Shown here piece after piece: positions 33,521 through 41,699 of a stretch of 59,928 bases of DNA (positions within the stretch are counted from its first letter, which is position 1; each line of letters begins with the position of its first letter). The notes under the pieces were generated by a model. It ran no database searches, was not told where the DNA came from, and saw nothing but the letters and a program-made list of their open reading frames with translations. The stretch spans positions 1 through 59,928 of the forward strand of contig SIRX01000012.1 in assembly GCA_004563715.1 (NCBI GenBank), in the 5' to 3' direction. The DNA is from Actinomycetota bacterium. Its GTDB lineage: Bacteria; Actinomycetota; Rubrobacteria; Rubrobacterales; Rubrobacteraceae. The position numbers were made by a program, and so were the translations under genes.

Positions 33521-35160
33521 ACCCTACCGAACTCGCGGAGCAGGTCCGCGAGCCTTACACGCTTCACTATCGGGCGGCCGTGCGGGCAAACTTCTTTGAA
33601 CTCGCACGCCGCCCAGTCGTTTAGCAGAACCTCCAACGCTTCCCGCGGCATCTCTTCCCCGAACTTTGTCGAACCCTTGCAGGCGAGGGCTTTCGCGAGG
33701 TCCTCGCCGCCCGCGAGCGCCCCGACCGCCGCCTCCAGCGCGGCCCCGGGGTCCGTGACGGTCTCCGGGACCTCCAGCAGCCGCACCGCGTCGCCCCCGA
33801 AAGGCTCGACCACGAAGCCCAGCCTCGATAGCTCGTCCTCGAAGCCCCAGACCTCCGGGGCCAGGTCCTCCGGCAGCCGGGCCACGACCGGACGGGGTAG
33901 CTCTACGGGCGTGCTCGCCGGGTTCTCCGACAGCCGCTCGTAGAGGACGCGCTCGTGGGCGCCGTGCTGGTCGAGGATGATCAGGTCTTCCCCCTCCTGG
34001 GCCAGGATGCAGCGGCCCGCGAACTGCCCGACGAGCTTTAGCTCCGCCGGCGTGTCCTCCGGCCCGGCCCCGCCGCCCGGCTCCCGCGCCGGGGAGAGCG
34101 CGTTCCGTATGGTCCCGACGACGAGCGGGTAGGCCGAGCGCCCGCCGCGCAGCCGCACCGCGCTCTTGGCCGGGTGGACGTTCACGTCAACCTCGCCGGG
34201 GCCAAGCTCCAGCCGCAGGAACGCCGCCGGATGGCGGCCCCTGGGCAGCAGGTCCGCGTAGGCCTTGGCGACCGCCGGGGCGAACGAGTCCGGCTCGACG
34301 ACCCGGCCGTTCACCGTTACGTGCAGGTAGCGGCGGGTCGGGAAGCTGACCGAGAGCGGGCTGACGAAACCCCAGACTAGCGGATCCTCCAGCGGCACCA
34401 GCCGACGCGCCAGCGGGAGCCCGTGGGCCTGGGCGAGCCGCTCCCGAAGGTCCGCCGCCGCGGGCAACGCCAGAGCCCGCCGCCCGTCCGAGCGCAGGTA
34501 GAATCCCACCTCCGGGCGGCTGAGGGCTAGAGACCGGACCACCGACACGACGGCGTTCGTCTCGGCCCGCACGGTCCCCAGAAATCCCCGGCGCACCGGG
34601 AGGTTCAGGAATAGGTCGCGCGCCTCGGCCGTGGTGCCCGGCGGGTGGGCGGCGGGCAGGGTTTCAAACCGTTCGCCGCAGCGCACCCGCACCCGGCAGC
34701 CGGTCCTCGAACCGCGCTCGCGGGTGGTGAGCGTAAGGGAAGAGACGGAGCCGATGGCGTGCAGGGCCTCGCCCCGGAAGCCCAGAGAAAGCACGCGGGC
34801 CAGGTCGTCGGCGCTCGCTATCTTGCTGGTGGCGTGCTCCCCGACCGCGCGCGCGGCGTCCTCGGGGGACATCCCGGAGCCGTCGTCGCGGACCCGGACC
34901 AGGGAGACCCCACCGCCCTCGATCTCGACCTCCACCCGTGAAGCCCCGGCGTCCAACGAGTTCTCGACCAGCTCCTTCACGGCGGAGGCCGGACGCTCTA
35001 CGACCTCCCCGGCGGCGATCCGGTGCGCCACCTCCGGCGGGAGGACCCGGACCCTTCTTCCGAAGCCCCCGTAGTCTTCCGGCGCTTCGGCCAGCAGGGA
35101 CGGGAACAACCCCGAAACCCTGTATTCCGGACGCCGCACACCATCAAAACCCAGCCTCAT
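33517..35160 (-). CDS. mutL: DNA mismatch repair protein MutL
   Basis: A 547-residue protein (the family usually exceeds 600). The GHKL ATPase N-domain shows ELVENSLDAGASRVEVEIEG, VRDDGSGMSPEDAARAVGEH and LGFRGEALHAIGSVSSL. A short linker leads to a C-terminal dimerisation/endonuclease domain with ILDQHGAHERVLYERLSE, a variant of the metal-binding DQHA-x2-E-x4-E motif, and the later VCPHGRPIVKR block, so it is probably a nicking MutL. A block usually read ACHxA is ACKGS here. Start ATG 35160 fits the family N-terminus but has no strong ribosome binding site, and there are ~35 extra residues before RVLPPEVAHRIAAGEVVERP. It lies 0.65 kb downstream of mutS on the same strand, separated by an unrelated gene with its own terminator. 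Confidence 0.92.
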   Translation of the reverse strand: MRLGFDGVRRPEYRVSGLFPSLLAEAPEDYGGFGRRVRVLPPEVAHRIAAGEVVERPASAVKELVENSLDAGASRVEVEIEGGGVSLVRVRDDGSGMSPEDAARAVGEHATSKIASADDLARVLSLGFRGEALHAIGSVSSLTLTTRERGSRTGCRVRVRCGERFETLPAAHPPGTTAEARDLFLNLPVRRGFLGTVRAETNAVVSVVRSLALSRPEVGFYLRSDGRRALALPAAADLRERLAQAHGLPLARRLVPLEDPLVWGFVSPLSVSFPTRRYLHVTVNGRVVEPDSFAPAVAKAYADLLPRGRHPAAFLRLELGPGEVDVNVHPAKSAVRLRGGRSAYPLVVGTIRNALSPAREPGGGAGPEDTPAELKLVGQFAGRCILAQEGEDLIILDQHGAHERVLYERLSENPASTPVELPRPVVARLPEDLAPEVWGFEDELSRLGFVVEPFGGDAVRLLEVPETVTDPGAALEAAVGALAGGEDLAKALACKGSTKFGEEMPREALEVLLNDWAACEFKEVCPHGRPIVKRVRLADLLREFGRV

Positions 35161-35204
35161 GCCCCCATTGTTCCACAGCCGGAAGGCCCGAGGCCAGTAA
35201 AGAA

Positions 35205-35241
35205 CGGAAAACAAGAGGGGGCGGGCAGGCGACGCCCCCTC
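35205..35241 (-). terminator. Rho-independent terminator of the His/Asp-rich gene
   Basis: Minus strand: GAGGGGGCG, 9-base loop, CGCCCCCTC, then TTGTTTTCC. It lies 24 bases past the stop codon of the gene at 35265. It implies that mutL has its own promoter. Confidence 0.88.
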
Positions 35242-35264
35242 AGAAGAGGTTTACACGTCCGCGG

Positions 35265-35561
35265 CTAAGCGCGTCGAAGAACCCTGACGTACGCTATCCC
35301 GGCAAGCCCCACGGCCAGCAAGACGGCGCCGAGCATCACCGGCGACACGCCACCGGTATCGGGAAGATCGTCGTGGTCGGCATGCTCGTGGTCGGCGTGG
35401 TCGTGGTCATGGTCGTGGTCATGGTCGTGGTCGGCGTGGTCGTGGTCGTGGGCTGCGTGGTCGTGGTCATGGTCATGGTCGTGGTCGTTCGCCAGCGCGG
35501 CCGGCGCGGAAAGCGCCATAACCATCATAGCCAACAAGGCCAGAAAGAGCATCCGCTTCAA
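35265..35561 (-). CDS. Secreted His/Asp-rich protein with LPXTG-like wall anchor
   Basis: A 98-residue protein. A signal peptide (MLFLALLAMMVMALSAPAALA) is followed by ~45 residues made almost only of His, Asp and Ala (HDHDHDHDHAAHDHDH pattern), then LPDTGG, a hydrophobic helix (VMLGAVLLAVGLAGIAYV) and a basic tail RVLRRA. LPxTG-helix-basic tail is the sortase cell-wall sorting signal. The His/Asp tract should bind Zn, Ni, Cu or similar ions, so metal storage or capture at the wall is inferred. ATG 35561 follows AGGAGG. The upstream 250 bases contain an AT-rich pocket (35634-35670), unlike the surroundings, which may hold a promoter or metal-regulator site. Confidence 0.85.
   Translation of the reverse strand: MKRMLFLALLAMMVMALSAPAALANDHDHDHDHDHAAHDHDHADHDHDHDHDHDHADHEHADHDDLPDTGGVSPVMLGAVLLAVGLAGIAYVRVLRRA
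35371..35489 (-). repeat. Short tandem repeat coding for the His-Asp tract
   Basis: On the + strand, irregular repeats of GTGGTC and ATGGTC hexamers run for about 119 bases. They encode alternating His and Asp on the minus strand. Such repeats are prone to slippage in steps of two residues, so tract length may vary between strains. Confidence 0.8.
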
Positions 35562-35810
35562 AAGCTACCTCCTTGATCTGCTTTCTACGGCACGTACGGG
35601 AGAGGCCGCCTGCTCACCCCTCCCGGACGAGATTTAACAATAACACAATATCATTAATGGTTTGTAGAAGTTTCTCAAGAGATTCGTTCCACGGCCCCCG
35701 AACGCGAGCCATATAGTCCACCGGAGGCTGTCCTGGAGGCCCTCCTGTTCTGCGGTCGGAGGCTTCTCCCTACCGGCCAGGTTTCTATCCCGAAACGCCC
35801 GCGCCGGCTA

Positions 35811-38165
35811 TCAGCCGGTAAAGTCCTTGACACCCTCGGCTTCGAGGCGCGCCAGGATCTCTCCGGCCCGCTCCGTTACCCGGTGGGGCAGCCCGGCGAG
35901 TTTGGCGACGTGGACGCCGTAGGAGGAGGACTCGGCCCCCGCCTCGATGCGGTGGAGAAAGACGATCTCGCCGCCCACCTCGTCCACGGCGGCCTTGTAG
36001 TTGCGGCAGCCGGGGAGCACGTCCGCCAGCCGCGTCAGCTCGTGGTAGTGGGTGGCGAAGAGCGTCAGGGCCTGCACGTCGTCGTGGAGGTACTCGGCGA
36101 TGGCCCACGCCAGGCTCATCCCGTCGTAGGTCGAGGTCCCACGCCCCACCTCGTCCAGGATGACGAGCGACCGCTCCGTGGCGCTGTTCAGGATGCTCGC
36201 CGCCTCGGTCATCTCGACCATAAAAGTGGACTCCCCGCTCGCGAGCCGGTCCTCGGCCCCGACCCGGGTGAAGATGCGGTCCACGACGCCTAAAGAAGCC
36301 TCGTCGGCGGGGACGTAGGAGCCGGTCTGGGCCAAGAGGACTACGAGGGCGACCTGCCGGAGGTAGACGGACTTCCCGGCCATGTTGGGGCCGGTGATGA
36401 TCTGGAGCCGCGAGTCCCCGTCTACCTCCGCGTCGTTGGGCACGAACGGGGTCTCCAGGTTGTGCTCGACTACGGGATGCCGTCCGCCGGTGATACGCAG
36501 GCCCCGCTCCCCGGTCACGGCGGGCCGGCAGTAGCGTAGCTCGGTGGCGGCGGCGGCGAGGGCGGCGGCCACGTCCACGACGGCGACGGCGCGGGCGACG
36601 CGCTGGAGGTCGGGGGCGGCCTCTTTGACGGCGGCCCGGATCTCCCCGAGTATCTGGTGCTCCAGCCGCTCGACCTCGTCGCGGGCGGTGAGCATCCGGG
36701 ACTCGTGCTCCTTTAGCTCCGTGGTGACATAGCGGGCGTTGTGCTTGAGCGCCTTGCGGTGCTGGTAGTGCTCTGGGACCGAGGCTGTCTCCCGGCCCGC
36801 CACCTCGATAAAGTACCCCTCGCCGTCCCGGTAGCCGACCTTGAGGGTCTTGAGGCCGGTTTTGAGGCGCTGCTCGGCCTCGAAGCGGGTCAGCCACTCG
36901 TGGGCGCCGTCGCGGAACCCGCGGGCCTCGTCCAGCTCCGTGGAGTAGCCGGCGCGGATGATCTCACCCTCCTCCTCGCTTATGGCCGCTGATATAAGCT
37001 CCCGCACCCCCGGCGGCTCCTCCATCGCCCCGAGCACCCGCGAGAGCAGCGAGCTGCGCCCGGCGGCCGGCGCCAGCGACACCTTCAGCGGGCCGATGGC
37101 TTCCAGAGCACCTTTTAGAGAAAGCAGGTCGTTCGGCGAGGCCGAGAGGCGCACGATGCGGGTGGCGATGCGCTCGACGTCCGGGATGAGGCCCAGCACG
37201 TAGCGGGTTTCCTCCCGGAGCATGTAGTCGGCGGCGAAGGCGTCCACCGCCGAGAGCCGCTGCTCGATGCGGTCCACCTCCAGCAGCGGGCGCTCCAGCC
37301 AGCGCCGCAGGGCGCGCTGGCCCATCGGGGTGCGGGTGCGGTCTATCGTGGAGATCAGCTCTTCCAGGCCCAGGTTGCGGCGGGTGGCGGCGTCGAGGAC
37401 CATCGCGGAGCCCGGGCTGTAGGGCCGGAAAGAGACGACCTGCTCCGGCGGGCTCCCGCCGCGCAGGCTGGAGAGGTACTGGATCAGGGCCCCGGCCGCC
37501 CCCACGAGCGCGCCCCGCCCGTCGAGCCCGAAGCCTTTGAGGTTCGATACCCCGAAGTGCCGCAAGAGGGACTGCTCTCCGGCGGAGGGCTCGAACGTCC
37601 AGCGCGGGGCCGGGCTGAACTTGGCCTGTATCCTGGGCAGGTTCTCCGCCAGCGTCCGCTCGGGCACCACCAGCTCCCGCGGCGACCAGCGCTCCAGCTC
37701 GGCGGCGACCTCCTCTTCGGAGACCTCGGCACCGGTAAACTCGCCGGTCGAGGCTTCGACCACGGCGATACCCGCCGTCCCGTCCCGGACGACGACGGCG
37801 GCCAGGTAGTTCGCCCGCCCGGCGGCGAGGACGTTGTCCTCGATCACGGTGCCGGGCGTGAGAACCTGGGAGATCTCGCGCGTAAACTGCTTCGGCTTTG
37901 TCGGGTGGGGCCGCTGGTCGGCGACGGCGACGGAGTACCCTTTCCTCAGAAGCGTCGCCAGGTGCTCTTGGAGGGCGTGTCCCGGGACGCCGGCGAGCGG
38001 AACCCGGCCTTCGCCGGCGGCCTCGCGGCTCGTCAACCGGATCGAGAGGGCCTGCGAGATCCTCTTGGCGTCCTCCTCGAACGTCTCGAAAAAGGTGCCG
38101 ACCTGGTAGAAGAGGATCGTCTCCGGCGGAAGCTGCGCCTTCAGCTCTGCGTAACGTCCCAGCAT
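35811..38165 (-). CDS. mutS: DNA mismatch repair protein MutS
   Basis: A 784-residue mismatch-recognition ATPase, shorter than the ~850 usual. Domain I has the Phe-x-Glu mismatch wedge as VGTFFETFEEDA and the DNA-binding start ETILFYQ. The connector, lever and clamp regions follow. The ATPase has Walker A ITGPNMAGKSVYLRQ, STFMVEM, the signature DEVGRGTSTYDGMSLAWA and FATHYHEL. It ends soon after GLPHRVTERAGEILARLEAE, so the C-terminal tetramerisation or clamp-binding tail of long MutS proteins is absent. ATG 38165 fits the family start; no clear ribosome binding site is seen. TerC lies 38 bases upstream on the same strand, so they may be cotranscribed. Confidence 0.95.
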   Translation of the reverse strand: MLGRYAELKAQLPPETILFYQVGTFFETFEEDAKRISQALSIRLTSREAAGEGRVPLAGVPGHALQEHLATLLRKGYSVAVADQRPHPTKPKQFTREISQVLTPGTVIEDNVLAAGRANYLAAVVVRDGTAGIAVVEASTGEFTGAEVSEEEVAAELERWSPRELVVPERTLAENLPRIQAKFSPAPRWTFEPSAGEQSLLRHFGVSNLKGFGLDGRGALVGAAGALIQYLSSLRGGSPPEQVVSFRPYSPGSAMVLDAATRRNLGLEELISTIDRTRTPMGQRALRRWLERPLLEVDRIEQRLSAVDAFAADYMLREETRYVLGLIPDVERIATRIVRLSASPNDLLSLKGALEAIGPLKVSLAPAAGRSSLLSRVLGAMEEPPGVRELISAAISEEEGEIIRAGYSTELDEARGFRDGAHEWLTRFEAEQRLKTGLKTLKVGYRDGEGYFIEVAGRETASVPEHYQHRKALKHNARYVTTELKEHESRMLTARDEVERLEHQILGEIRAAVKEAAPDLQRVARAVAVVDVAAALAAAATELRYCRPAVTGERGLRITGGRHPVVEHNLETPFVPNDAEVDGDSRLQIITGPNMAGKSVYLRQVALVVLLAQTGSYVPADEASLGVVDRIFTRVGAEDRLASGESTFMVEMTEAASILNSATERSLVILDEVGRGTSTYDGMSLAWAIAEYLHDDVQALTLFATHYHELTRLADVLPGCRNYKAAVDEVGGEIVFLHRIEAGAESSSYGVHVAKLAGLPHRVTERAGEILARLEAEGVKDFTG

Positions 38166-38203
38166 GGCGCTATTCTACGGCGAGAGCGGTGTCCCGTCAG
38201 CGG

Positions 38204-39130
38204 CTATTTGCTCCCGCGGGTCTTGTAGAGGGAGGCTAGGATCGAGGTCGTGACTACGATGGCTATGAACGGCAGCGAGATCCAGATCGGCACCTTGGCG
38301 TCGAAGAAGCCGGAGTAGAAGAACTTACCGCCCACGAAGACGAGGACTATCGCGAGGCCGACGCTCAAGTAGACAAAGCGGTCCATCAGACCGGCCAGCA
38401 TGAAGTACAGGGGCCGCAGGCCGAGCACCGCGAAGGCGTTGGCGCTCCACACGATGAACGCGCTGGAGGTGATGGCGAAGATCGCCGGGATGGAGTCCAC
38501 CGCGAAGACCACGTCCGTTGTGCCGATAACGATGATAACCGCGAAGAGCGGCGTCGCCAGCAGCTTGCCGCTGTTGCGGACGAAGAAGTTGTTGCCCTGG
38601 AAGTCATCGGTCATAGGAACAAGCCGCCGCACGAGGCGCAGCACCGGGTTGCGCTCGGGATGAACCTCGGCGTCGTTGTGAAGCGCTATGCGGATGCCGG
38701 TGTAGACGAGGAAAGCCCCGAAGACGTAGACGACCCACTCGTAACGGTTCAGCAGCCCCGCCCCGACGGCGATAAACACGCCGCGCAGCACCAGCGCCCC
38801 GACGATCCCCCAGAACAGAACCCGGTACTGATAGCGAGACGGCACGGCGAAGTAGGCGAAGATCAGGGCGAACACGAACACGTTGTCCACCGAGAGGCTC
38901 TTCTCGACTATGTAGCCGGTAAAGTACTCGGCGCCCCGGGTAGGCCCGGCCACGAGCAGCACCACCACCCCGAAAAGCAGGGCGAGCCCGATCCATACCG
39001 CGCTCAGCATGGTCGCCTGCCGGAAGGTGATCTCGCGCGACCCCCGCCCGAGCAGCATCAGGTCCACGACGAGCAGAAAGACGATCAGGGACGTAAACCC
39101 GACCCAAGCCCAGAGCGGGAACTCCGTCAC
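38204..39130 (-). CDS. TerC/Alx-family membrane protein, likely manganese exporter
   Basis: A 308-residue protein with about nine helices. TerC motifs carry acidic residues within helices: FLLVVDLMLL, VEKSLSVDNVFVFALIF and VIGTTDVVFAVDSIPAIFAI. E. coli Alx and related proteins export Mn2+; some TerC members metalate exported enzymes. GTG 39130 has GAGGAGG five bases upstream, while the GTG at 39151 lies before that site and is less likely. Regulation by Mn2+ is supported by the yybP-ykoY riboswitch in the leader. MutS follows 38 bases downstream. Confidence 0.93.
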   Translation of the reverse strand: MTEFPLWAWVGFTSLIVFLLVVDLMLLGRGSREITFRQATMLSAVWIGLALLFGVVVLLVAGPTRGAEYFTGYIVEKSLSVDNVFVFALIFAYFAVPSRYQYRVLFWGIVGALVLRGVFIAVGAGLLNRYEWVVYVFGAFLVYTGIRIALHNDAEVHPERNPVLRLVRRLVPMTDDFQGNNFFVRNSGKLLATPLFAVIIVIGTTDVVFAVDSIPAIFAITSSAFIVWSANAFAVLGLRPLYFMLAGLMDRFVYLSVGLAIVLVFVGGKFFYSGFFDAKVPIWISLPFIAIVVTTSILASLYKTRGSK

Positions 39131-39478
39131 GAAGTCCTCCTCAAACACCACACTGGTAGATCGACCCTCGCACCTGACACGACCATCTCCTCTCTGCCCG
39201 GCCCCGGAACGCGAAAAGCGAGCCCACCGCGGCCAAACTGCCTCTCGATGGTCTCGCTCGATGCGCCGTAGCGCCGGTGATCGGCCGGGGGATATACCCC
39301 GGGCTGACGGCCGATACCCCCGCCTTTCCGGCGGGCGGCTACTCCCCAGTCCGCATGATTATATCCGCGTTCCGGCAGAACGTCGCAAATATCCCCTCCG
39401 GGCCTTTCTGGACGACGGCCGCTCCCCCGGCTAACATCCACCCATGCCCGCACGCAGAGACCCCGCCCAACGGACGAG
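39131..39478. other. Intergenic region containing the TerC leader
   Basis: About 348 bases between divergent terC and the carotenoid gene. The part from 39240 to 39352 is the riboswitch. The segment 39131-39239 is the expression platform and ribosome binding region. The AT-richer stretch 39355-39400 (minus strand contains GATATAATC) is the likely terC promoter. No other gene is seen. Confidence 0.5.
39240..39352 (-). promoter_or_regulatory. yybP-ykoY manganese riboswitch
   Basis: The minus-strand RNA contains the two conserved parts of this aptamer. First is GGGGAGUAGC followed by a GC hairpin (GCCCGCC-GAAAG-type), then GCCGUCAGCCCGGGG. After a second helix (CCCCCGGCCGAU) comes GAGCGAGACC, the counterpart of the consensus GCAAGACC. 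The first block maps to 39338-39347 and the last to 39250-39259. Its place upstream of a TerC/Alx gene is the classical context for Mn2+-activated control. I could not decide between transcriptional and translational output from the platform sequence. Confidence 0.85.
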
Positions 39479-40171
39479 ATGGACGACGTAGATGCCAGGA
39501 TCTCGAAGCTCTTTCTGGCCCACGCGCTCGTGGGCGCGGGCCTCAACCTCGCGTACTCCGTCCGCGCCCACGGCCCGGTCCGCGCCGCGGCCTTCTTCGC
39601 GCTTTCTACCGGGGGCCCCGCTATCGGGGAGCTTCTGGTAACGGGTCCCCTCGGGCTCCTGCGCCACCGCACCCGGCCCCGGGTGACGGGCGTGCCCCCG
39701 GCCGTCCTGCTGCTCTGGTACAACGTGATCTACGGTTCGTACTGCGCCGCGGACCGCGCCCTGTCGAAGCTTTCTCTGGGCGAAGCGGCCCGCCGTGAGG
39801 CCCTGGCACCGGGCGCCGCGCTGGCCGCCACGAGCCTGGACCTCGCCCTGGACCCTTTCGGGCTCGACGCCGGGCTCTGGGAGTGGAACGCGGACGGGGC
39901 CTACGCCCCGGAGGTGACGGGCGCCAACGGCCGTCACGGCGTGCCGCTTCTGAACTACTGGGGGTGGCTGGTCGTGGTCATGGGCGTCGTGCTGGCCTAC
40001 GAGCGTCTTTTTCCGGATGGCGGGCGCGGGGGCCGCGCGCCGGCGCTCCTCTTGCTGCCGTACTACCTGGTCGCGGCCGGGTGGGCGCTAAAAAAGCGCC
40101 GGGGCCGGTTTCTGGTCTACTCGGCGCTGTTTCCCGCCGCGCTGTACCTGGCCCTCGGGGACGGAGAATGA
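39479..40171 (+). CDS. cruF: CruF-like carotenoid biosynthesis protein (C50 carotenoid hydratase family)
   Basis: A 230-residue integral membrane protein with about six helices. The motifs LDLALDPFGLDAGLWEWN and GVPLLNYWGWLVVV are signatures of the CruF/DUF422 family, 1',2'-hydratases and related carotenoid-end-group enzymes used in bacterioruberin synthesis. Rubrobacter is known for red C50 carotenoids, which fits. Other carotenoid genes are not in this window. The start ATG 39479 has only a weak GGACGAG upstream. Its stop codon overlaps the next gene start (ATGA), so they are translated together although the functions look unrelated. Confidence 0.82.
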   Translation: MDDVDARISKLFLAHALVGAGLNLAYSVRAHGPVRAAAFFALSTGGPAIGELLVTGPLGLLRHRTRPRVTGVPPAVLLLWYNVIYGSYCAADRALSKLSLGEAARREALAPGAALAATSLDLALDPFGLDAGLWEWNADGAYAPEVTGANGRHGVPLLNYWGWLVVVMGVVLAYERLFPDGGRGGRAPALLLLPYYLVAAGWALKKRRGRFLVYSALFPAALYLALGDGE

Positions 40172-41112
40172 GCCGCCCCCGGGTGATCCTGGACGTAGAC
40201 CCCGGCCACGACGACGCGGTGGCCCTGATGATGGCTTGCGGGGCCGAACAGCGGGAGGAGCTGGAGCTCCTCGGCGTCACCACCGTCGCCGGCAACGCGA
40301 CGCTGGAGAAGACCACCCGCAACGCCCTCCGGGTGCTCTCCCTGGCCGGCCGCCCGGACGTGCCGGTCGCCGCCGGGGCTGCGGCCCCCCTCGTCCGGCC
40401 GCTCCACACCGCCGAGGACATCCACGGCGAGAGCGGGCTGGACGGACCGGAGATCCCCGAGGCCGTCTCCGGTCGCGACGAACGCGCCGCGGTCGCTTTC
40501 ATGGCCGACGCGCTCCGCGAAGCCCCCGGCCCCGTCACGCTGGTCCCCACGGGCCCGCTCACGAACGTCGCCGCCTTTCTCCGCTCCCACCCGGGCCTCA
40601 AGAAAAAGATCAGCCACGTCTCTCTCATGGGCGGCAGCGTCGGATTGGGCAACACCACGCCCGCCGCCGAGTTCAACATCTACGTGGACCCGGAGGCGGC
40701 CCGCCAGGTGTTCGAGTCCGGTTTGCCGGTCACCATGAGCGGCCTGGACGTTACCCACCAGGCCGGCGCGGGGACCGCGGAAAGAGAGCGGCTGCGCGCC
40801 CTGGGCGAGGTGGGAGAGACGGTCGCCGGGTTTTTGGATTTCTTCGCGGAGACCTACGAGAGCGTCTTCGGCTTCGACGCCCCGCCGCTGCACGATCCGG
40901 TGGCGCTCGCGGCGGTACTGGAGCCGGAGTTGGTGGAGGTTCGATCCATGCGGGTAGACGTGGAGTGCGAGAGCACGCTCACCCGCGGCGAGACCGTCTG
41001 CGACCTCTACGGGGTTACGGGAAAGCCGGCCAACGCCGAGGTCGCCCTGAAGCTGGACCGGGAAGGCTTTTTCGAGCTGCTGTACCGGACCCTGGAAGGC
41101 CTCCGGGGTTGA
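40168..41112 (+). CDS. Inosine-uridine preferring nucleoside hydrolase family protein
   Basis: A 314-residue hydrolase that cleaves ribonucleosides to base and ribose for purine or pyrimidine salvage. The calcium-binding DxDxGxDD motif is present as ILDVDPGHDDAVALMM at residues 7-22. Further signatures are LLGVTTVAGNATLEKTTRNA, LVPTGPLTNVAAFL, SLMGGSVGLGNTTPAAEFNI and the late HDPVALAAVL. No signal peptide, so cytoplasmic. The start overlaps the stop codon of cruF; GGAG is just upstream inside that gene. Confidence 0.93.
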   Translation: MSRPRVILDVDPGHDDAVALMMACGAEQREELELLGVTTVAGNATLEKTTRNALRVLSLAGRPDVPVAAGAAAPLVRPLHTAEDIHGESGLDGPEIPEAVSGRDERAAVAFMADALREAPGPVTLVPTGPLTNVAAFLRSHPGLKKKISHVSLMGGSVGLGNTTPAAEFNIYVDPEAARQVFESGLPVTMSGLDVTHQAGAGTAERERLRALGEVGETVAGFLDFFAETYESVFGFDAPPLHDPVALAAVLEPELVEVRSMRVDVECESTLTRGETVCDLYGVTGKPANAEVALKLDREGFFELLYRTLEGLRG

Positions 41113-41114
41113 GG

Positions 41115-41699
41115 CTACTCCGTCGAGGGCCGCTCGCGCTCCGGCATTCGAGAGCGCCGCGGTGACGCCGGCTCGGGGAGCTTGGGGAAAGGGACCTCGC
41201 TGACCATCAGCACGCTCACGAGAAGCGCGGACGCCAGGGCGACGACCGGGGGTGGACCCAGGGCGGATAGCACCACGAGCACTACTCCCGCGGGGGGTAT
41301 AGGAAGCCCGACGAAGCGCTCGCTCCTCTGGACCAGAGGAAAGCGGGCGAGCCGCAGGGCGCCGCACACGACGTAAACAAAGCAGACGGCGGCCCCCACG
41401 ACCGGCGAGTTCTGGAACAGAGCCAGGTAGAGGACGGCGGCCGGGACTACGCCGAAGGAGACCATGTCCGCCAGCGAGTCCAGGTTGCGGCCGAACTCGC
41501 CGTCGACGCCTCTCCTGCGGGCCACCGCGCCGTCGAGCAGGTCCAGGGCCGCGGCGAAAAGCACGAGGCCCGCAGCCCAGACAAACCTTCCCTGGAGGGC
41601 CAGGATCAGGGCCGCAAAGCCCGCCGCCAGGTTGCCGCAGGTAATAAACGTGGGGAGCAGCGGGACTTTCAAATCAGGCGTCGCTCCGGCGATGGGCAC
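41115..41699 (-). CDS. pssA: CDP-diacylglycerol-serine O-phosphatidyltransferase
   Basis: A 194-residue membrane enzyme with about six helices making phosphatidylserine from CDP-diacylglycerol and serine. The CDP-alcohol phosphotransferase motif D-x2-DG-x2-AR-x8-G-x3-D-x3-D is complete: DLLDGAVARR, then GEFGRNLDSLADMVSFG. The N-terminus LLPTFITCGNLAAGF is typical of PssA. ATG 41699 overlaps the end of psd by 26 bases. It is the last gene of a three-gene phospholipid operon and converges with the nucleoside hydrolase gene. Confidence 0.93.
   Translation of the reverse strand: MPIAGATPDLKVPLLPTFITCGNLAAGFAALILALQGRFVWAAGLVLFAAALDLLDGAVARRRGVDGEFGRNLDSLADMVSFGVVPAAVLYLALFQNSPVVGAAVCFVYVVCGALRLARFPLVQRSERFVGLPIPPAGVVLVVLSALGPPPVVALASALLVSVLMVSEVPFPKLPEPASPRRSRMPERERPSTE

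Noticed and set aside
35371-35489. CRISPR-like short repeats
   Set aside because: The hexamer repeats have no spacers and encode the His-Asp tract in frame.
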